This document shows positions 37,381-50,933 of a stretch of 64,000 nucleotides of DNA, piece after piece. How positions within the stretch are numbered: the first letter of the stretch is position 1; every line of letters begins with the position of its first letter. The notes below the pieces were generated by a model. The model worked only from the letters and a program-made list of their open reading frames with translations, had not been told where the DNA came from and did not search any database. Made by a program: the position numbers and the translations under genes. Origin of the DNA: Gymnogyps californianus (lineage: Eukaryota > Chordata > Aves > Accipitriformes > Cathartidae); the NCBI RefSeq assembly GCF_018139145.2, contig NC_059475.1, positions 6,857,437-6,921,436 on the forward strand. The letters are read 5' to 3'.

Positions 37381-40300
37381 CAGCAGTTGACAACGTCAAC
37401 TGATGTCAGTGAATTTATGCTGAGATTAACAAGTAACTGGCAACTGGTCTGCTGTCCCTGACCGAGCAGCACAGGCCCCCTGCCACCACCGACGTGAACA
37501 CTGCACTCTCACATTAAATCTAGATGCAATTGTTTCTTTAAACTAAATGTTTATTAAATAGCAAGCCAAAACTTGATTCCTCATACCCCAGTGTAAACCG
37601 AGAGTTATTCCTCAGCAGCTGTTAAGAGTACACTAACATAACTCAAGAGCAACAGAGATCAAAATAAGGTTCATAACATACAAAACAAACCCAATTGTGA
37701 GAGAAGACCAAGAAAATCCACTATGGCACAACAGAGTCCTTCACTAAGCTCCAGAAGGAGCTGAACTGGAGATGATTTATTTCTGAACTCTACAGCCTGC
37801 GTGCTTCAAGAGGTGCTTTGTGTCTCAGCAGCAGCTTGGGTACCGTGAGATGCTGCAGTTGCTGTGGGGGACATTTTTCTTCTTGTGCAGGAAAGTAAAT
37901 AAAAGTATCAGACACATGAATCGTCAGCTGTCTGCTCCACGGGAGACTGCAACTTTTATTCTGCCTAACCCCCATATACATTTTTCAAATTGTCACGAAT
38001 ACACGCGTTTCACACACCCAGGCTGGTCCTCTCCTTTCCAGAGGACTACACGTCCCCTTCCAGTATCAACTGGGAAGCATTTATGAATAGGGCAGAAGAG
38101 TTGGAAGGGAGTGGAGACCCTACATGAATCCTAAGAAAGAGTAACCTGTGCAAAAAAATCACAACTCTCAAAAGACTGTCCAGGTGATATAAAACCCTGT
38201 TATCGTATACACCATATTAAAAGGTGGTAGTAAAAATAAGCGAACAGTACGTATCATCAGAAAGCACTTTATGAATGGCTATACATCGCTTTGTCAAGGA
38301 TTTTGACTGCAACCACATTTGTTGCACTACGTGATAGCTGTTTAGGACAGAAGAAGTAAGAAATCACATCCATCTGAAAGCAATGGTCTTGAAGTTTCCA
38401 GAGCTATAAACATCTGATTTTCAGAAGCGTCGTATGCAATCCTAAACGAAATCAATGGAAACCATGTAGACATACAGCATGGCTGACATCCAAATTCTAC
38501 GTAATTTTGGCTTTCTCTGGGATCTGAAATTACCAAAGAATGTTTTTTGCCTGTAGCTCCAAGTGTTAGCATCTACAATTTTAATATGGGGACCAGACTC
38601 TTTGGATGTAAGCATGAAACATAACACCTTAATAATGAAGATTTGAGAAGCATCATCAATATCCACGAATTCTACTGAAATTTGTTTTCAGCAAAACTGC
38701 ATTTTTAACAAAAACAGGCACAGAGATGCATTGCAATTCTGTCTTTAGCATTACCATGTGAATCTTCAGGGACTGCTTATCACGATGCCTTGCTAAAAAG
38801 GTGGAATTATCATGAAGTTTCTGTATTTGCCTTCATTACATGTAATAGTAACTCCTACTCAGTAAATAAGCCAATCTTCACAGCACTGATTCACAGACTT
38901 TAGGGAACATCAAGCCACCAACTTTCCAAGTTTCTTAATGATCACCATACAAGTTTTAAATGAATTTTTGTTTAAATAAAAACATTCTGTAAAAGCAGTT
39001 TTGCTGCAGAAATCACAAACTGATTGCCAATGCCTCACCAATCAACAGACTTGGGTAGATCACTTTGAAAAATTGCTAGAAAAAATTAAGTTTCAACATA
39101 GGAGATGAGAAGGTGAAAAAGCACTAATCTTATCTGAAGTGCAACCAATATAGAAGGGAAAAAACACAAGGAATTCTAGAAGCCAAAATCAGACACTTAA
39201 TAAAGAACACAAAATAAAGTTCTACAAATGAACAAAACAAATACCTAATAGTACTTTCCCAACCTCTAGCAGTGTCCACAGGAATGATGCTATCACACAA
39301 CAGAAGGATCACATCAGCAGTTGCCTAATGCTCCATTTCAGCAGCACTACACTGAAGGACCCATTCTGGTTTGGGTTATTACGTTCAGACATAAGTACCC
39401 TAAAACCAGCACAACACCTACAAACCTTTCGATTACCACCAAAACTCCCCCCCAAAAAAAAACCCAAACAAAACAGAACACCAAAAAACCCCACACTTGC
39501 CCTAAATTTTACTGGTACACTGAAGCTCAGACTCAGTATCTGAAAGGCTTATCTTAAATTTCTTGTTCTTTCATCACTTCACAGTATGAAGTGTCAGCCC
39601 CAGCAACCTACAGCTCTGTCTTGAAATTAAACTCAGTCCCACACTTATATTTGGGACTTTTCTCCCGAGAAGCACAAAATGGACACAACAGCTTTAAGAG
39701 GGAAAAGATAAGGACAGCGATGTCATGGTTTTACACCGTAGATGCGTCAGGAAAACGAAGGAGAAGCCAGGGTAGGCCTGCACCTTTCAGCAGTTAGCCA
39801 TTAACCAGGCTTATCTGTACTAAGCAGCCAGGCTAAATCTTCGCTCGCTAACCAACTCTAACCGAGGCAGGTCAGGGCGTGATCAGGCAAGGAGCTGGCA
39901 TCGAAACTAAAATGATGAGCAGCCGAAGGTGGTAACCTCTTTAGCAAGAAGAGGCTGCATCTTGGGGATAACATGAATCACAGCCTTATAGTTACAATTA
40001 GTTTTGCCATTTCAGGTAGCAGAGATGTAACGCCAAAATATAAACACAACCGTGCTCCCTCCTACAGCGCCATTGCTGCCGTGGCTGCAGTTTTGAACGA
40101 TAAATAAGGTGCTCACACTCAGTCAGAAGTTTTGTCCTTCTTCCAGGAAAGTACTACAGAAAATAAAAAACACACAAAAAAAAAAAACACCAAACAAAAA
40201 AACCCAACTAAAACAAGTGGCTTGAAGAAACCTACTGAAAATGTTATTTCACTATTCCAGCTACTGCAGAGACTAATTTTTACAGGCCAAAGGTGAAAAA

Positions 40301-40441
40301 TCAAGCCACAGTACTCCAGCAGTCATTTGCTGTCTTCAGCCTGCTTCAGCAGATCCCTTCAGGTTACTCTGACAACTACTTTAATCTTTATTTCCAGCTT
40401 AGTTTAGCAAAGTCCCCTGCTTTCACCTAACACAGTGAGTG

Positions 40442-40474
40442 TTTAAAGTCTTTAACACACTTTAAAGTCTTTAA
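40442..40474. repeat. 14-base direct repeat
   Basis: The sequence tttaaagtctttaa occurs at 40442-40455 and 40461-40474, with a five-base spacer. Confidence 0.85.
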
Positions 40475-41396
40475 AAATACTGGTAACCAGCAAGGATGCC
40501 AAAAGCTACTAAAAACTCCCTCTGTTGAAAACAGGCATCAAATGAAACAAATTAACTTGGGAGAGTAAAGCACCTTTGGTGTGTCCAGCACCTTTTACTG
40601 GACACAGTAAAAACACACAGTACCACATCTCCTCTCTGTATAAGGCAGGAGATTTAAACTACTCTTAAAGCAACCAGCAGTGGAGATTCTGGAAACCTGA
40701 ACTAGGTAATATAATGCACTTAAACTTTTTTATTATACTCCTTCTGTGCAAGAATTCCAGTTCTGGAAAGTTTTGTTTTGGTTTTTTTTTTAAGGATTCT
40801 TTATTCTACCACTAACCAAAGTCAAGCTTCCCCAGGCTTCAGGATGAGCAGAAATACTTCATATCTTGAATGGCAACTTACTAATTTTCTCACATTTTTA
40901 AAAAAAGAAACTCTTATCTTTAGAAAGTGGCTTCAGTTACAGCTTTTGTCAGTGGTATCACGCAAAAGAGAATTAGATAAAATGCACAGCACGTCACAGC
41001 GTCTCCTGCAGGGCACAGATAGCTTTCTCTCTCATTTTAAACTACTGCCTCCACCATAAAGTAGCCTGACTCTTGTTAGATTTATCCTAAACGTCTTTCT
41101 TACCAATTGCCAGAGCGGGATTCTGGCTAGAAAGGACAGCTGACTAGAGACGATGGAAACGGAGGAGGGGACAATAATTCTTGCACAAGAAGAAAAGCTG
41201 CAACAACAAAGAGGGACCACAAAATGGGAAACACAGACTTCCTGTAGAGGGCTACAGAAAGGACAGGCAAAAATGATAAATAAATTAGCCCAAGATATAG
41301 GCAGAGAATGAAAGCTAACGACCCACAATAACTGATGGGCATTGAAAAGGAAAACGATGCTGGTCTCTCTGGACTGAGGGACATTTAGCCACAACA

Positions 41397-41399
<3 letters not shown>

Positions 41400-41432
<33 letters not shown>
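41400..41432. repeat. T33 homopolymer
   Basis: The longest homopolymer in the window. On the minus strand it is poly-A and contributes a run of Lys codons to a spurious 166-codon frame (41032-41532). Confidence 0.95.
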
Positions 41433-41433
<1 letters not shown>

Positions 41434-41897
41434 ACAATAGCTACTGCTCTTCACTGCATCTCCCCAGCCAAAAGGGGCGCACATTTTAGGCACAGAAACC
41501 TTCCTCACTACCCAGCTCTGGTGTGCCGGCATGTCTCCTAAAACTCAGAGGAGATGCCGGTGGTACGGTTTCTATCCCGCATTGCAGCCTTGGCTATCAA
41601 CACTTGGATCTGCACTGAACTGGGGGCACACGCATCTTCCCACCACATTCGTGCACTGCATCCGAAGGCACGCTAACGACCTAAAATACTCCACTTTGTA
41701 CAAAAGATCTTAAACCGGAAAAACATGAAATATCTAGCTACAGAAAAGGAAAATTAAATCTCAGCCACACTCAACCGAGATCGGCTGCTTAAAAAATAAA
41801 ATCAAAATACTCCCCTGTGCTCCCCTGCACTTCATTAATAGCTAACTTCTTTTTGGCTCTCCACCTAACCTCTATCTTCATCTTTTGTGAAGTTTAG

Positions 41898-41962
41898 AAG
41901 GGAAGGGGGGGGAGGGGGAGGAGAGAGACAGGGAGGGAGGGAGGGAGGGAGGGAGGGAGGAG
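41898..41962. repeat. Purine-rich microsatellite with (GGGA)n
   Basis: A nearly pure purine tract on the plus strand, broken by one C. It ends in a perfect GGGA array from 41931 to about 41960 (seven and a half units). The G-runs also fit a quadruplex or triplex-forming pattern. Confidence 0.93.
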
Positions 41963-44149
41963 TGTTTGTTGAAGGAAAGAAGATCATGTTTCAACAAGGC
42001 ACCTTTAAAATCCTATAGAATACTCCCTCTGAGCAAGCTTAACCTGTTTGCTGATAGATAATAGCATGTAATACTGTAGGCTCCATTCAGTCTTTTCCAA
42101 GGTCTGGGCCCTCTGCCACTGAGTTATTTAATTATAACACTTTACAAAATGATTTAGGCAGAGCTATCTGTATTTGAATAAAGCCCTCCCACCTACTTGT
42201 ATAAAACCATTAGGTAAAAGGTCTTAATCTTATGTAAAATTCCCCAGGTAGCAACCCTGATGCAGCTTCAGTAGTACTAGGAAAAGCTGGAGCCATTAAT
42301 ATTCTTAGAAACTACATTAAATAAGCCAAGTTATTGCAAATGCAAGTCAACATGACGCTAGAAAATACTCAGCAACAACTAGCCACCCATTACCACTGGG
42401 ACCATTGATATGTGGATAATGTCCCGATTATGTTAACATCAGTGAAGATCAACAAGACAAAGCAACAGATATTTTTCTAAGTATAGCAGACCAACAATTC
42501 TTTGCCAATTATCCAAAAAAAAAAAAGGGACCGAAGTATATGTAGCTGTATGGCGATGGTCAGTGCTTCGAATTCGGTCCAGGTCACATCTGCATTAACC
42601 AGGAGAACTGCCTGGTGTTGTGGCAGCAGGGAGAGGCAGAGGAGCTGGAGTGCAGGGTGGGCAGAGGGGAGAGGAGAAATCCGGGAAACTCAAGGTTAGA
42701 CCAATCTAAGTTGTACTGCGGTGCTACGGTCTTGAAGAAACACATTTGGTGCCGAACTCCTTGTAGGAACACGCTCACATGATGAAAACCAACGTAATTT
42801 TCAACCAAATCACACACCTCAGCAGCCAGTCCCAGGGGAGACCAGGAGCTGAATTACATCCCTGGTTTAGACCTATTTTCCCATTTAGCCAGTTCCTTCA
42901 GGATGAACATAAAACCACTGAAAGGATGGAGTAAATGAGTTTGCATTAATACTGTCCCATGTCTTAATCGTATTTGGTATGTAATGAAAGCATTGAAAGC
43001 CTAGAGGATCAGCAAGGAAATTCTAATTAAATTCATTCAATTAAAAAGAAAGAAGTTTAGGGTTTTTTTGTTTTACTGTATCTTCCAGATAACAAGTAAA
43101 CAATTCTCTTCCAGAAGCACCACCTCACAATTACTGCTTTGAATGGTAATTGCATGCACTGTGAATCCAACGAGTGCAGCTAAAATTCAAGGACGCATGT
43201 TACATGCAGACATGCCAACCCCAACAGCTAGAAATCATGAACAGGAGGCAAACAAATATCAGGCAAATGAAAGATGATGTTTACAGAGGAGCCTACACTT
43301 GGAAAGTGTTTGAGTTTAAAAAAAAGTTAAAGTAATACGCTGAGTAATTAATTTCTTACCTTTTATATACTACCTACATCTATTACTGCAAGGTTTGGCT
43401 ACCTCAGCCTATACTATTAGCTAACATTTATATGGTAATAGCACACCAATGCCCCAATATGTTAGACTGGTATTGTATTTAAAATTTACATTCTCCTAAT
43501 TTCTGACAAGGTCTGCACAACTACCAGTGCCCATCTCCCAGCGGGAAGGGCCCAGCTTGAGGGCACCTCTGGGTATGCCAACAGCCAGGACTCTGCGGTA
43601 TTAACTATTCCATATCCTCCAATCCTTACTGCCATGCCCCAACACGTTTTTCTCCTTCTGATCTTCACCTACTGTTCCTTTTTAACATGGACAAAGTTGT
43701 TAATGATAAACCAAAATAGAAGATTTGAAACCAATTTTTGCATTAATGTAGATTTTTCTCCTTGTGATTCCATCTCTCCCCAACAATCTTAAGTACGGTC
43801 CTACTGCCTCTGACATGATCACAGAGACCTCCAACACTGAAAAAGCAGAGAAACCTGTTCTGTATTCACAGCCCATTTTGCAGTCACAAAAAGCCTATCA
43901 GCCATGCCATTTTTTCATTTATGAGCATGTTTCCTTTTCCACTTCTAGGAAACATTCTTGTAAGAAAGGAAATACCCAAATACTTAAAGCCTTAGTCAAC
44001 ATCTGCTGTGACTGGCTAAGTAAGACAGAGGTTGCATTCCCACCCAGCAAATACACTTGCCATTTCCTAAGTACCCATGCTATCTCTCTAATGAGCACAA
44101 CATCTTATCATCTGTTGTTTGTATTGCATCAAGAAGCTAAGGGCCCTAG

Positions 44150-44325
44150 TTCAACATGTCAACGTGATTGGCGCTGTACAAATACGCAGTTGGAGATACT
44201 CAGCACCTAGAAGAGTTTGCTGCTTAAATGGACAAGACAAACAGCATGGGAAGGAAAACAGGCACGCCGAAGTGAAGTAACCTGCCCAAAGTCACCAGCA
44301 GAGCCTGGAGCCCTCTCCAGTTGCC
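44150..44325 (-). mobile_element. Decayed MIR/L3-like retroposon relic, reverse
   Basis: The plus strand reads ggcgctgtacaaatac, aggaaaacaggcac, gaagtgaagtaacctgccca, aagtcac and cagcagagcctgga. These follow, in order, the reverse complement of the MIR/L3 consensus core. The relic overlaps the end of a 148-codon open frame that I reject as a gene. Assignment is by eye. Confidence 0.6.
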
Positions 44326-44400
44326 CAATGCAGCTCTCATGTGCTATGCCCAGCTATTACCCACCATGTCCTTTTCAAAACACATCAATTACCTTTATTT

Positions 44401-44424
44401 CCCCCCCCCCCCCCTTTTTTTTTT
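44401..44424. repeat. C14 followed by T10
   Basis: Fourteen C directly followed by ten T on the plus strand. The exact length is uncertain because such runs are error-prone. Confidence 0.92.
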
Positions 44425-46324
44425 AGTAGGTAAACAGGACAGGAGACTGTTCTGACAGTTTCTTGTTTGCTAGATGTGTAGGTTCACTCCATTTGGTAGT
44501 GGCAGAAAGAAATTACGTTCTAACAGCTATGCAAGCACCTTATATGCAATGTTTCCATCCACTTTTCAGTGGCTCAAACTAACTGGAACATTTGTGTGAC
44601 CGCTCACTTGGGGATGAAGCTCTTAACCTGCTTTTTCATGGAAGCAGTCAAACTTCAGACTACTCGCCAATCCTGGCTATTAGAGGCGATTGAGATATTC
44701 AGAAGTTTTAGGAAATAGAGGTACACGGAGCCCTTTTTCAGTACAAATACGAAAAAAGCATATAAATCCTGTTGGTTCTAGTAAGCTTTTAGCATTTTGC
44801 TGAAGCAGGACCTACAACACTTTCACTGACAGCCACAGAAAGGCTTAAAAATTTCAGACAGGTCTGTTCCTGCAAGAGAAGTAACATCCCCCTCTTTCCC
44901 CTACCATATTTGTAAGTTATTTCTCCTGCCTCCTCCTTCCCATGTCACATCAACCTGTTGAGTTTTTTTTTCTTCCAACATGATGTCTTAGCTTTCTTTC
45001 AGACACAGTAACTAGCTCTAATGTACCCTATTCATGTGCCAATCAAGCCATCATCAAGATCTTAGAGAGAACAATACTTGTATGCAAAGACCTATTTTGA
45101 ACTGCTATTTGAGTCACTGCAGGCCAGCCATTAAGCAATCACACATACGGTTAATGGCCTATGTTGACACATGGTGGGGAATTAACCCAGAAAAAAATTC
45201 CACTGCATTATTATGAAAGAGATCATATCCTGGAATAGGACTATAGCGCAAGTTAACATGCTCTTCGGTTAATTTTTAAGAGCCACACGTTTGGTGCAGA
45301 TTACGGGCTGAAGGAAGGACTTATTGTAAGCTGCAGGAGGAAACAAAATATCTGTCAGTGCAAGAGTATTTCCCTTACATAGTCAGAGATTATTTATAGC
45401 AGAGAGTAAAATTATGCATTAATCACGGTTTTATAATTTTTTACTCTCCAGAATACAGTAACGCCAGGGAACTGAGTATAAAAAAAATCAGGCCGTGAGC
45501 GTGACAGGCAGGTTAGTCAAGCAGTCTGAGGGCAAGCCTGTGCCGAGATACTCCTCCTATACCTACGAGTATCCATCACAGAATGCGAATAACCAACCTG
45601 TGCAAGACCATGAAGAAGTCCATGGACAAAACTGAGTGGGAACTCAGATCATCCACATCCCTGATCTGTAATCAACCTCCCACATCCTGCTACCACCCAA
45701 ACTCCTGGTAGGGAAGCTCTCAGCTTGGTTACATCACAGCTACCCTCTGACTTGAAAGTTTTTAAAAATCACTTATAAAAAGTAACATGGTTATCCAGAC
45801 TCCAAGAGTAACTACAGATTAAAACATCAGAAAAGTCATTCTAAGTATTTGGTGATAAACACCTCAGATTCACAGCCACTTGTGGTAACACAGACTACAG
45901 GTGGACTTCAGGAGAGCAGCAGAGCGGTTAAAATCTGTAAGGACCAACATTTTTCAAAGGACCACTGCAAAGCATCTTTGCCAGGCAGACTCATCATGCC
46001 CTGCAACCAGCACAACAGTTGTTGAGGGGGATCAAATCTAAGCTATGTAATTATTTTATGCCAATTGCATGTCTTCTGCACTATATCCAGCTTGTCTCCT
46101 GTCTCCAGACATCACGGCTCAGGCTACACGCAAAGCCATGGCAAGTTGTAAATCTGGCGGTGGAGCCTTTGGGTGTAAGTGTTCAAAATGCTGTCCTCCC
46201 ATTAGCGATACTTTTGCATTTCACTGATATGTCTTCCAGATACAGGGAACTATGAGGAATACTTTAATGCCTTCATCTCATTTAACAACAGTCCCAGTAA
46301 ACTGGCTGGAATAACAACTCTCCA

Positions 46325-46385
46325 GGTAAGGGGCTTGAACCTGGGATCATCTTAGCCCAAAACGCATGTGCCTAAACCATTCATT
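46325..46385 (-). mobile_element. Possible tRNA-derived SINE head
   Basis: On the minus strand a tggtttaggcac block is followed about 30 bases later by cccaggttcaagcccc. This resembles the A-box and B-box (GGTTCRA) spacing of tRNA-derived SINEs, and the wording is close to the ccNggttc..gcccc of MIR-type heads. It is too short and diverged for a firm call. Confidence 0.35.
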
Positions 46386-46449
46386 GCAACCGTTGTTTTT
46401 GGCAAGATTTGAGATTATTTGTAAAAGCCAGTAAAGGTAAACAGAAGGA

Positions 46450-46465
46450 TTTTTTTTTTTTTTTT
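46450..46465. repeat. T16 homopolymer
   Basis: Sixteen consecutive T on the plus strand. Confidence 0.95.
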
Positions 46466-46537
46466 AATCCATACATCTCCATACATAAAGGGAAAAGGAG
46501 AACGCAGCAACAGCTTACATGCTTAAGGCTTCAACCT

Positions 46538-46559
46538 ACTACACCCTCCAGGGTGTAGT
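46538..46559. repeat. Inverted repeat, 10-bp stem with 2-base loop
   Basis: The arms actacaccct and agggtgtagt flank a cc loop and pair perfectly in intron 1. Confidence 0.9.
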
Positions 46560-49304
46560 TGCACGATGTGTTTTCCTTCTGACGAAGGAAATTGGCTTAT
46601 ATTCCCATTGCTTTCCACCTCCACAGTAGAACTGTTTACGGGCAACATTCTGTAATCAGATCATTATAATAATCTGGATTTCAACAAAAACATTTCTGGG
46701 TTTTGGCCTATTTTTTTTTTTTTTAAATCAGATGGGGTTAGCTGCCTTCTATATAGCATGGCCTCAGAGACAGCTGTATCAGCACAACTATGACGCAGCA
46801 GACTCCTATGGTAGTAGGAAAGAGGAAAGGTACTGAAGGAGACAGTGGGAACTTCGCACTAGAAGAAAATATAACATGTAGCTACGCCTGCAATGAAATC
46901 AACACCAGATTCCCTAAAGGAGTTTTACAGAAAGGTATTTGTCATGTTTTAAGTAAATAAAGTTTAGCACTTTGTTTGCAACCAAGTTAAAATAGGGCAG
47001 CATTGGCAGTTGCAACATTTGTCCTTACCGTCGCGGAGTCATATTGAACCATCAACCACCAAGGTAACTATGTCATTTTTAAATGACTCTAACTTTTATT
47101 TTTCTTTAATGAGTTAAGTCAGCCCCAGGTTAGACACATATCTGAGTTTTAATTTAAAGCACATATTGCTAAACCCGACACAGACACTTCATGCATGACG
47201 AAGCCAATGTTTTGTTCATTATTATTGAGGAAGTTCTCAAGCATTTTTTCCTTATTGAAAACTTCTGTGAACAACCATTGCTCAAACACTAGGAACATCA
47301 CCAAACTATGTAATCTAACCAGTTTAATGAGATCTGGGTCCACCCCCTCACACCCTCCAGTCTCAGGTCCCTGCTGCATAACCACAAACACCTACAAGGC
47401 ACGTTTCGTTCCATTTAACAGCTTCAAGGGCAATTCCATAAAACTTAAACTGCCTCAACAGGGGCGTAGGGAGCCACGCTCACCCTTTGGACTCCAAGGA
47501 CACCACATCTCTCTCCACCTAGCAACACAGTATTTACTACAACAAACGTTTCACACTGAAAGCTCCCCATTACAACTCTGGACACAGACCCGCTGAGGTT
47601 CAGTTCCTTGCCCCAGCAGAGACTCATTTTGTGGGTTTGGACAGGTTGCTTCCCCTTCCCAAACCCCAGGTTCAAAGGAGAATAATCTTTTCTGCATCTC
47701 TGCGAGGAAGGAGGAGGATAAAGCTACTGGTGTTTCTGAGCTGTCCAGACAGAGCCCAGCACTTAAATCTGTTTACACTGATAGAAAAGCAGTACTATCA
47801 TTACACACATATATTCATACAAAAATCTGCTGCTGCATTTTCACTCTGTGTTTTTGCTCTGTTGCAAAAAGAGAACACAAACAGCTACAAATCCAATTTC
47901 ATAAAAACGCCAACTTTAGTAACGCTAAGTACTTTGAATTTTATTCATTTTCTTCTGGTTTATTTTGGTCTCCTACTCTGTCCCACCCAATGTTTAGAAA
48001 GCAACCTGAGCCTCAAAAGTCTGGGTAAGCCCTACATTTTTAGAAGGCTAAAAGCAAAAAAGCAAAACAAAATTGGTGTATGAACACAGTCACTGATACA
48101 ATGAAGCCAGAAGACAAAATGTAAACATCTCAATCAATCTGAACCTATATACAACAGCTTTAGCATTTAAGATTTTTTTTTCACTTACATATAACATGTA
48201 ACTTGGATGCAACTAAAAATTATTTCTGGCAAAAAAATATTTTGCTGCAATACAGCGCTATAATTATCTATATACTGTGGGAAAACTAAAAGCACACAGC
48301 ACAGCTTTCTAGTGTCAAAATAGATTTCACGGCAGCATCTGGAATGGCCTTTATAGAACCAAACATGCTTTTACATTGCAATGTTCAAGGCATCTTAAAG
48401 TAGCCAACGAAGCACAAGCAGTTTTGATAAGACGTAAAACTCAGGTTTTGGAAATTCTTGATCATCAATTATCGCACATTAGTTTAACAGAAGAGTAATT
48501 TCCACTTTATGACATCTGAAGGATTAAAGTCTGCCTGAAGTCTTCTGAAGTTTCCTGTGTGGCAGCGTTCATGTGTGCTAACAGACAACACTTGCGTTTC
48601 ACTCAGGAACCGGTACCTTCAACAAATGGTAAAGCGAGGGTTGCTGCCTATTGACAAGACGTGCAGCTAAATACAAGAATCCAAACAGCGTCGCTAGCTT
48701 TGTACAAGCTTCCCGACCTGTTGAGTTATACTGCTTTCAGCTATGTTCCTCTTTTTGATTTGAGATGGATGGCCAAGTCCCTCACATGCATGAAGACATG
48801 GGTTGAGCATCCACCTTACCTTCCAGTGAACCTCAGACACGAATCGAAATGAAAACTGCCCAAAATGTCTGCCAGGACACTCTTAAAGAAGAGCTATGGG
48901 TTCAGCTTCTACTTCAACAGTACAGGACTGAACAAGGGACGTCAAGGAAGTATTCAAAACCAATTTTATTTCTTCTTGTATAATGAGATTGTCAGGAATT
49001 ATCTCGTTCTTATCTGACTTACAACAGAGCTAATTATTCCACTTCAAGAAGCAAAACTTCATGTATGCTTTGTCTTATGAAAAAACACAACTCTTTCCTT
49101 GGCGGTCAAAGTCGTGTAGCTTTTATTCCCTAGCCCCCCCCAACCTGCATTTGCTGTCATCTTAGAGCAACATAATATGCATCAAAGTTCAGGATCTACA
49201 GTGACAGCAGCACCAGTGGTGTGCATCTACATAACGGTGGGTTTTCTCCCCCGAAGTCTGCAAGTAAAAAACCAGCTAGTGTTATGAGCATTTTGGTGAA
49301 GGGG

Positions 49305-49325
49305 AAAAAAAAAAAAAAAAAAAAA
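49305..49325. repeat. A21 homopolymer
   Basis: Twenty-one consecutive A on the plus strand. It is read as a Lys run inside the 242-codon frame starting at 49221. Confidence 0.95.
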
Positions 49326-50917
49326 GAAGACAAGTCATTACTCCATTGCTTTCCAAATTTAGCCACCAACCGGTCCTTTCTCCCAGCAGACAGACAAACT
49401 AGTTCTACTTCTGCAAGTAACCCTCAGACAAAGCCTCGTCCCCCAGCCTCCCACCAGACAGAGCAGCGTCTCGCACCTAGAGACCTCCCTCCCTTTGCTG
49501 GAACATCAGATTGCAGGACATTGCTTCCCCGAGAACCGGGCTGCTCGCTCACTCCTCCTGACAGGCGAGCGAGGCCCCTGCACCCAGGAGACAGTCACCC
49601 TTGTCACTGCCGATGCATCTGCGTGCGCAGCCATCGCTGCCAGCGTTGTGCAGGCAACTTCACAGCCCTGCGTACGTATGCATCTCGCATGTTCTCAGGA
49701 ACTTGGCAGAGGTACGGCCCTACCGCTGACACCGGCCAACGGATGACAAGTGCCCGCAGAGCCGCATCTTCCGACGGTTCGAGAGCCTCAAGCAAGGCTG
49801 CCGGCACCATGGTAAGCTCATGGGGGGCACAACTAACTTCAATCAATATGGGTTGGCAATATAGCGGAAACTGGCAGGAGCACTCCCATCTACAGGTAAC
49901 AAGCCATTCAGTAAAAAAATCTGTAAAGGAAAATAATCAGTCTGGATGAAGAGAAACCAACTGAAAGCACAAAAACTCCTCTTTATGCACCAAGAGATGA
50001 AGGAAGAATGTCCTCATAGCACCTCCACCTCCAAAGGTCGGAGGACAAAAGGCAGGCTCTCCTTTCACCTGCAGCAGAAAGCCACATAAGATGAGGAACA
50101 CCGCCTTGTTCCTTCTTTTTAATACTATTATTATGAACTATGCCTAAATGCAGATTTTAGATGGCTACACAAAGAGGCCACCACAAGCAACCTACCACAA
50201 CCACCGACAGGCCTCCTGAGCAGCTAACAGGCCGACAAGTCTTTCAGCATAACAAACTAAGATGGATCAACTCTGACTGAGACATGGGTCCTTACTCAAA
50301 ATTTGCCCCAAACTGGAAGAGACTTCTCCAGAATCAAAACAGGCGGTCAACCTGGTTCTTCATCAGCCGAGTCTTTTCACACATTTAAACTACAACTAGA
50401 GGCTCAAACAAAGAAAATTTGGGGGGAAAGGAATAAATTTTGAATTATAAAAGCAAGAGTTGTGGGAAAAGATTTCATAATGTACTGGACCAACCGATAG
50501 AGATGTGTGAGAAGGGGTGGCAAGTTTCAGGCACAGAGACACTTTCTGAGGTCTCTAATGGCATGCATTTATTTTGCCGTTGCAGGACTTCCTGCTAACC
50601 TGCAGAGGTTGTCCCTCCGTCACTACCGCACACAAAGCAGCCAGCACAGTCTGAGCTGGCAGCCGTAAGAGAGTTAATGCACGCTGCACACCAATTAGAA
50701 AAACCCTATAGTTAAAATTAACTGCAATTGCAAAGAAAAAAAGAAAATAAGAGAAGAAAAAGAAACCCAAAAACCCTCACTCTCTCACACGCCCAGAGAA
50801 AAAGCCCAGAGTACACTGTTAGCGTGGGGAATCCAGCCCTTTACACATTCCCATTCCACACCAGCCTATTCACAGTAGTTTTCAATAAACATCTACACAA
50901 GTCACTGGAGGGGGAAG

Positions 50918-50933
50918 AAAAAAAAAAAAAAAA
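50918..50933. repeat. A16 homopolymer
   Basis: Sixteen consecutive A on the plus strand. Confidence 0.95.

Noticed and set aside
41032..41532. 166-codon minus-strand open frame in intron 1
   Set aside because: The T33 tract supplies a long stop-free Lys run. The rest is low-complexity hydrophobic sequence of no known family.
43764..44210. 148-codon plus-strand open frame
   Set aside because: Its end overlaps a MIR/L3-like relic, and no protein family is recognisable.
47631..48083. 150-codon plus-strand open frame
   Set aside because: No known domain and unremarkable composition. A nearby stretch (47600-47690) loosely resembles a MIR core but is too weak to call.
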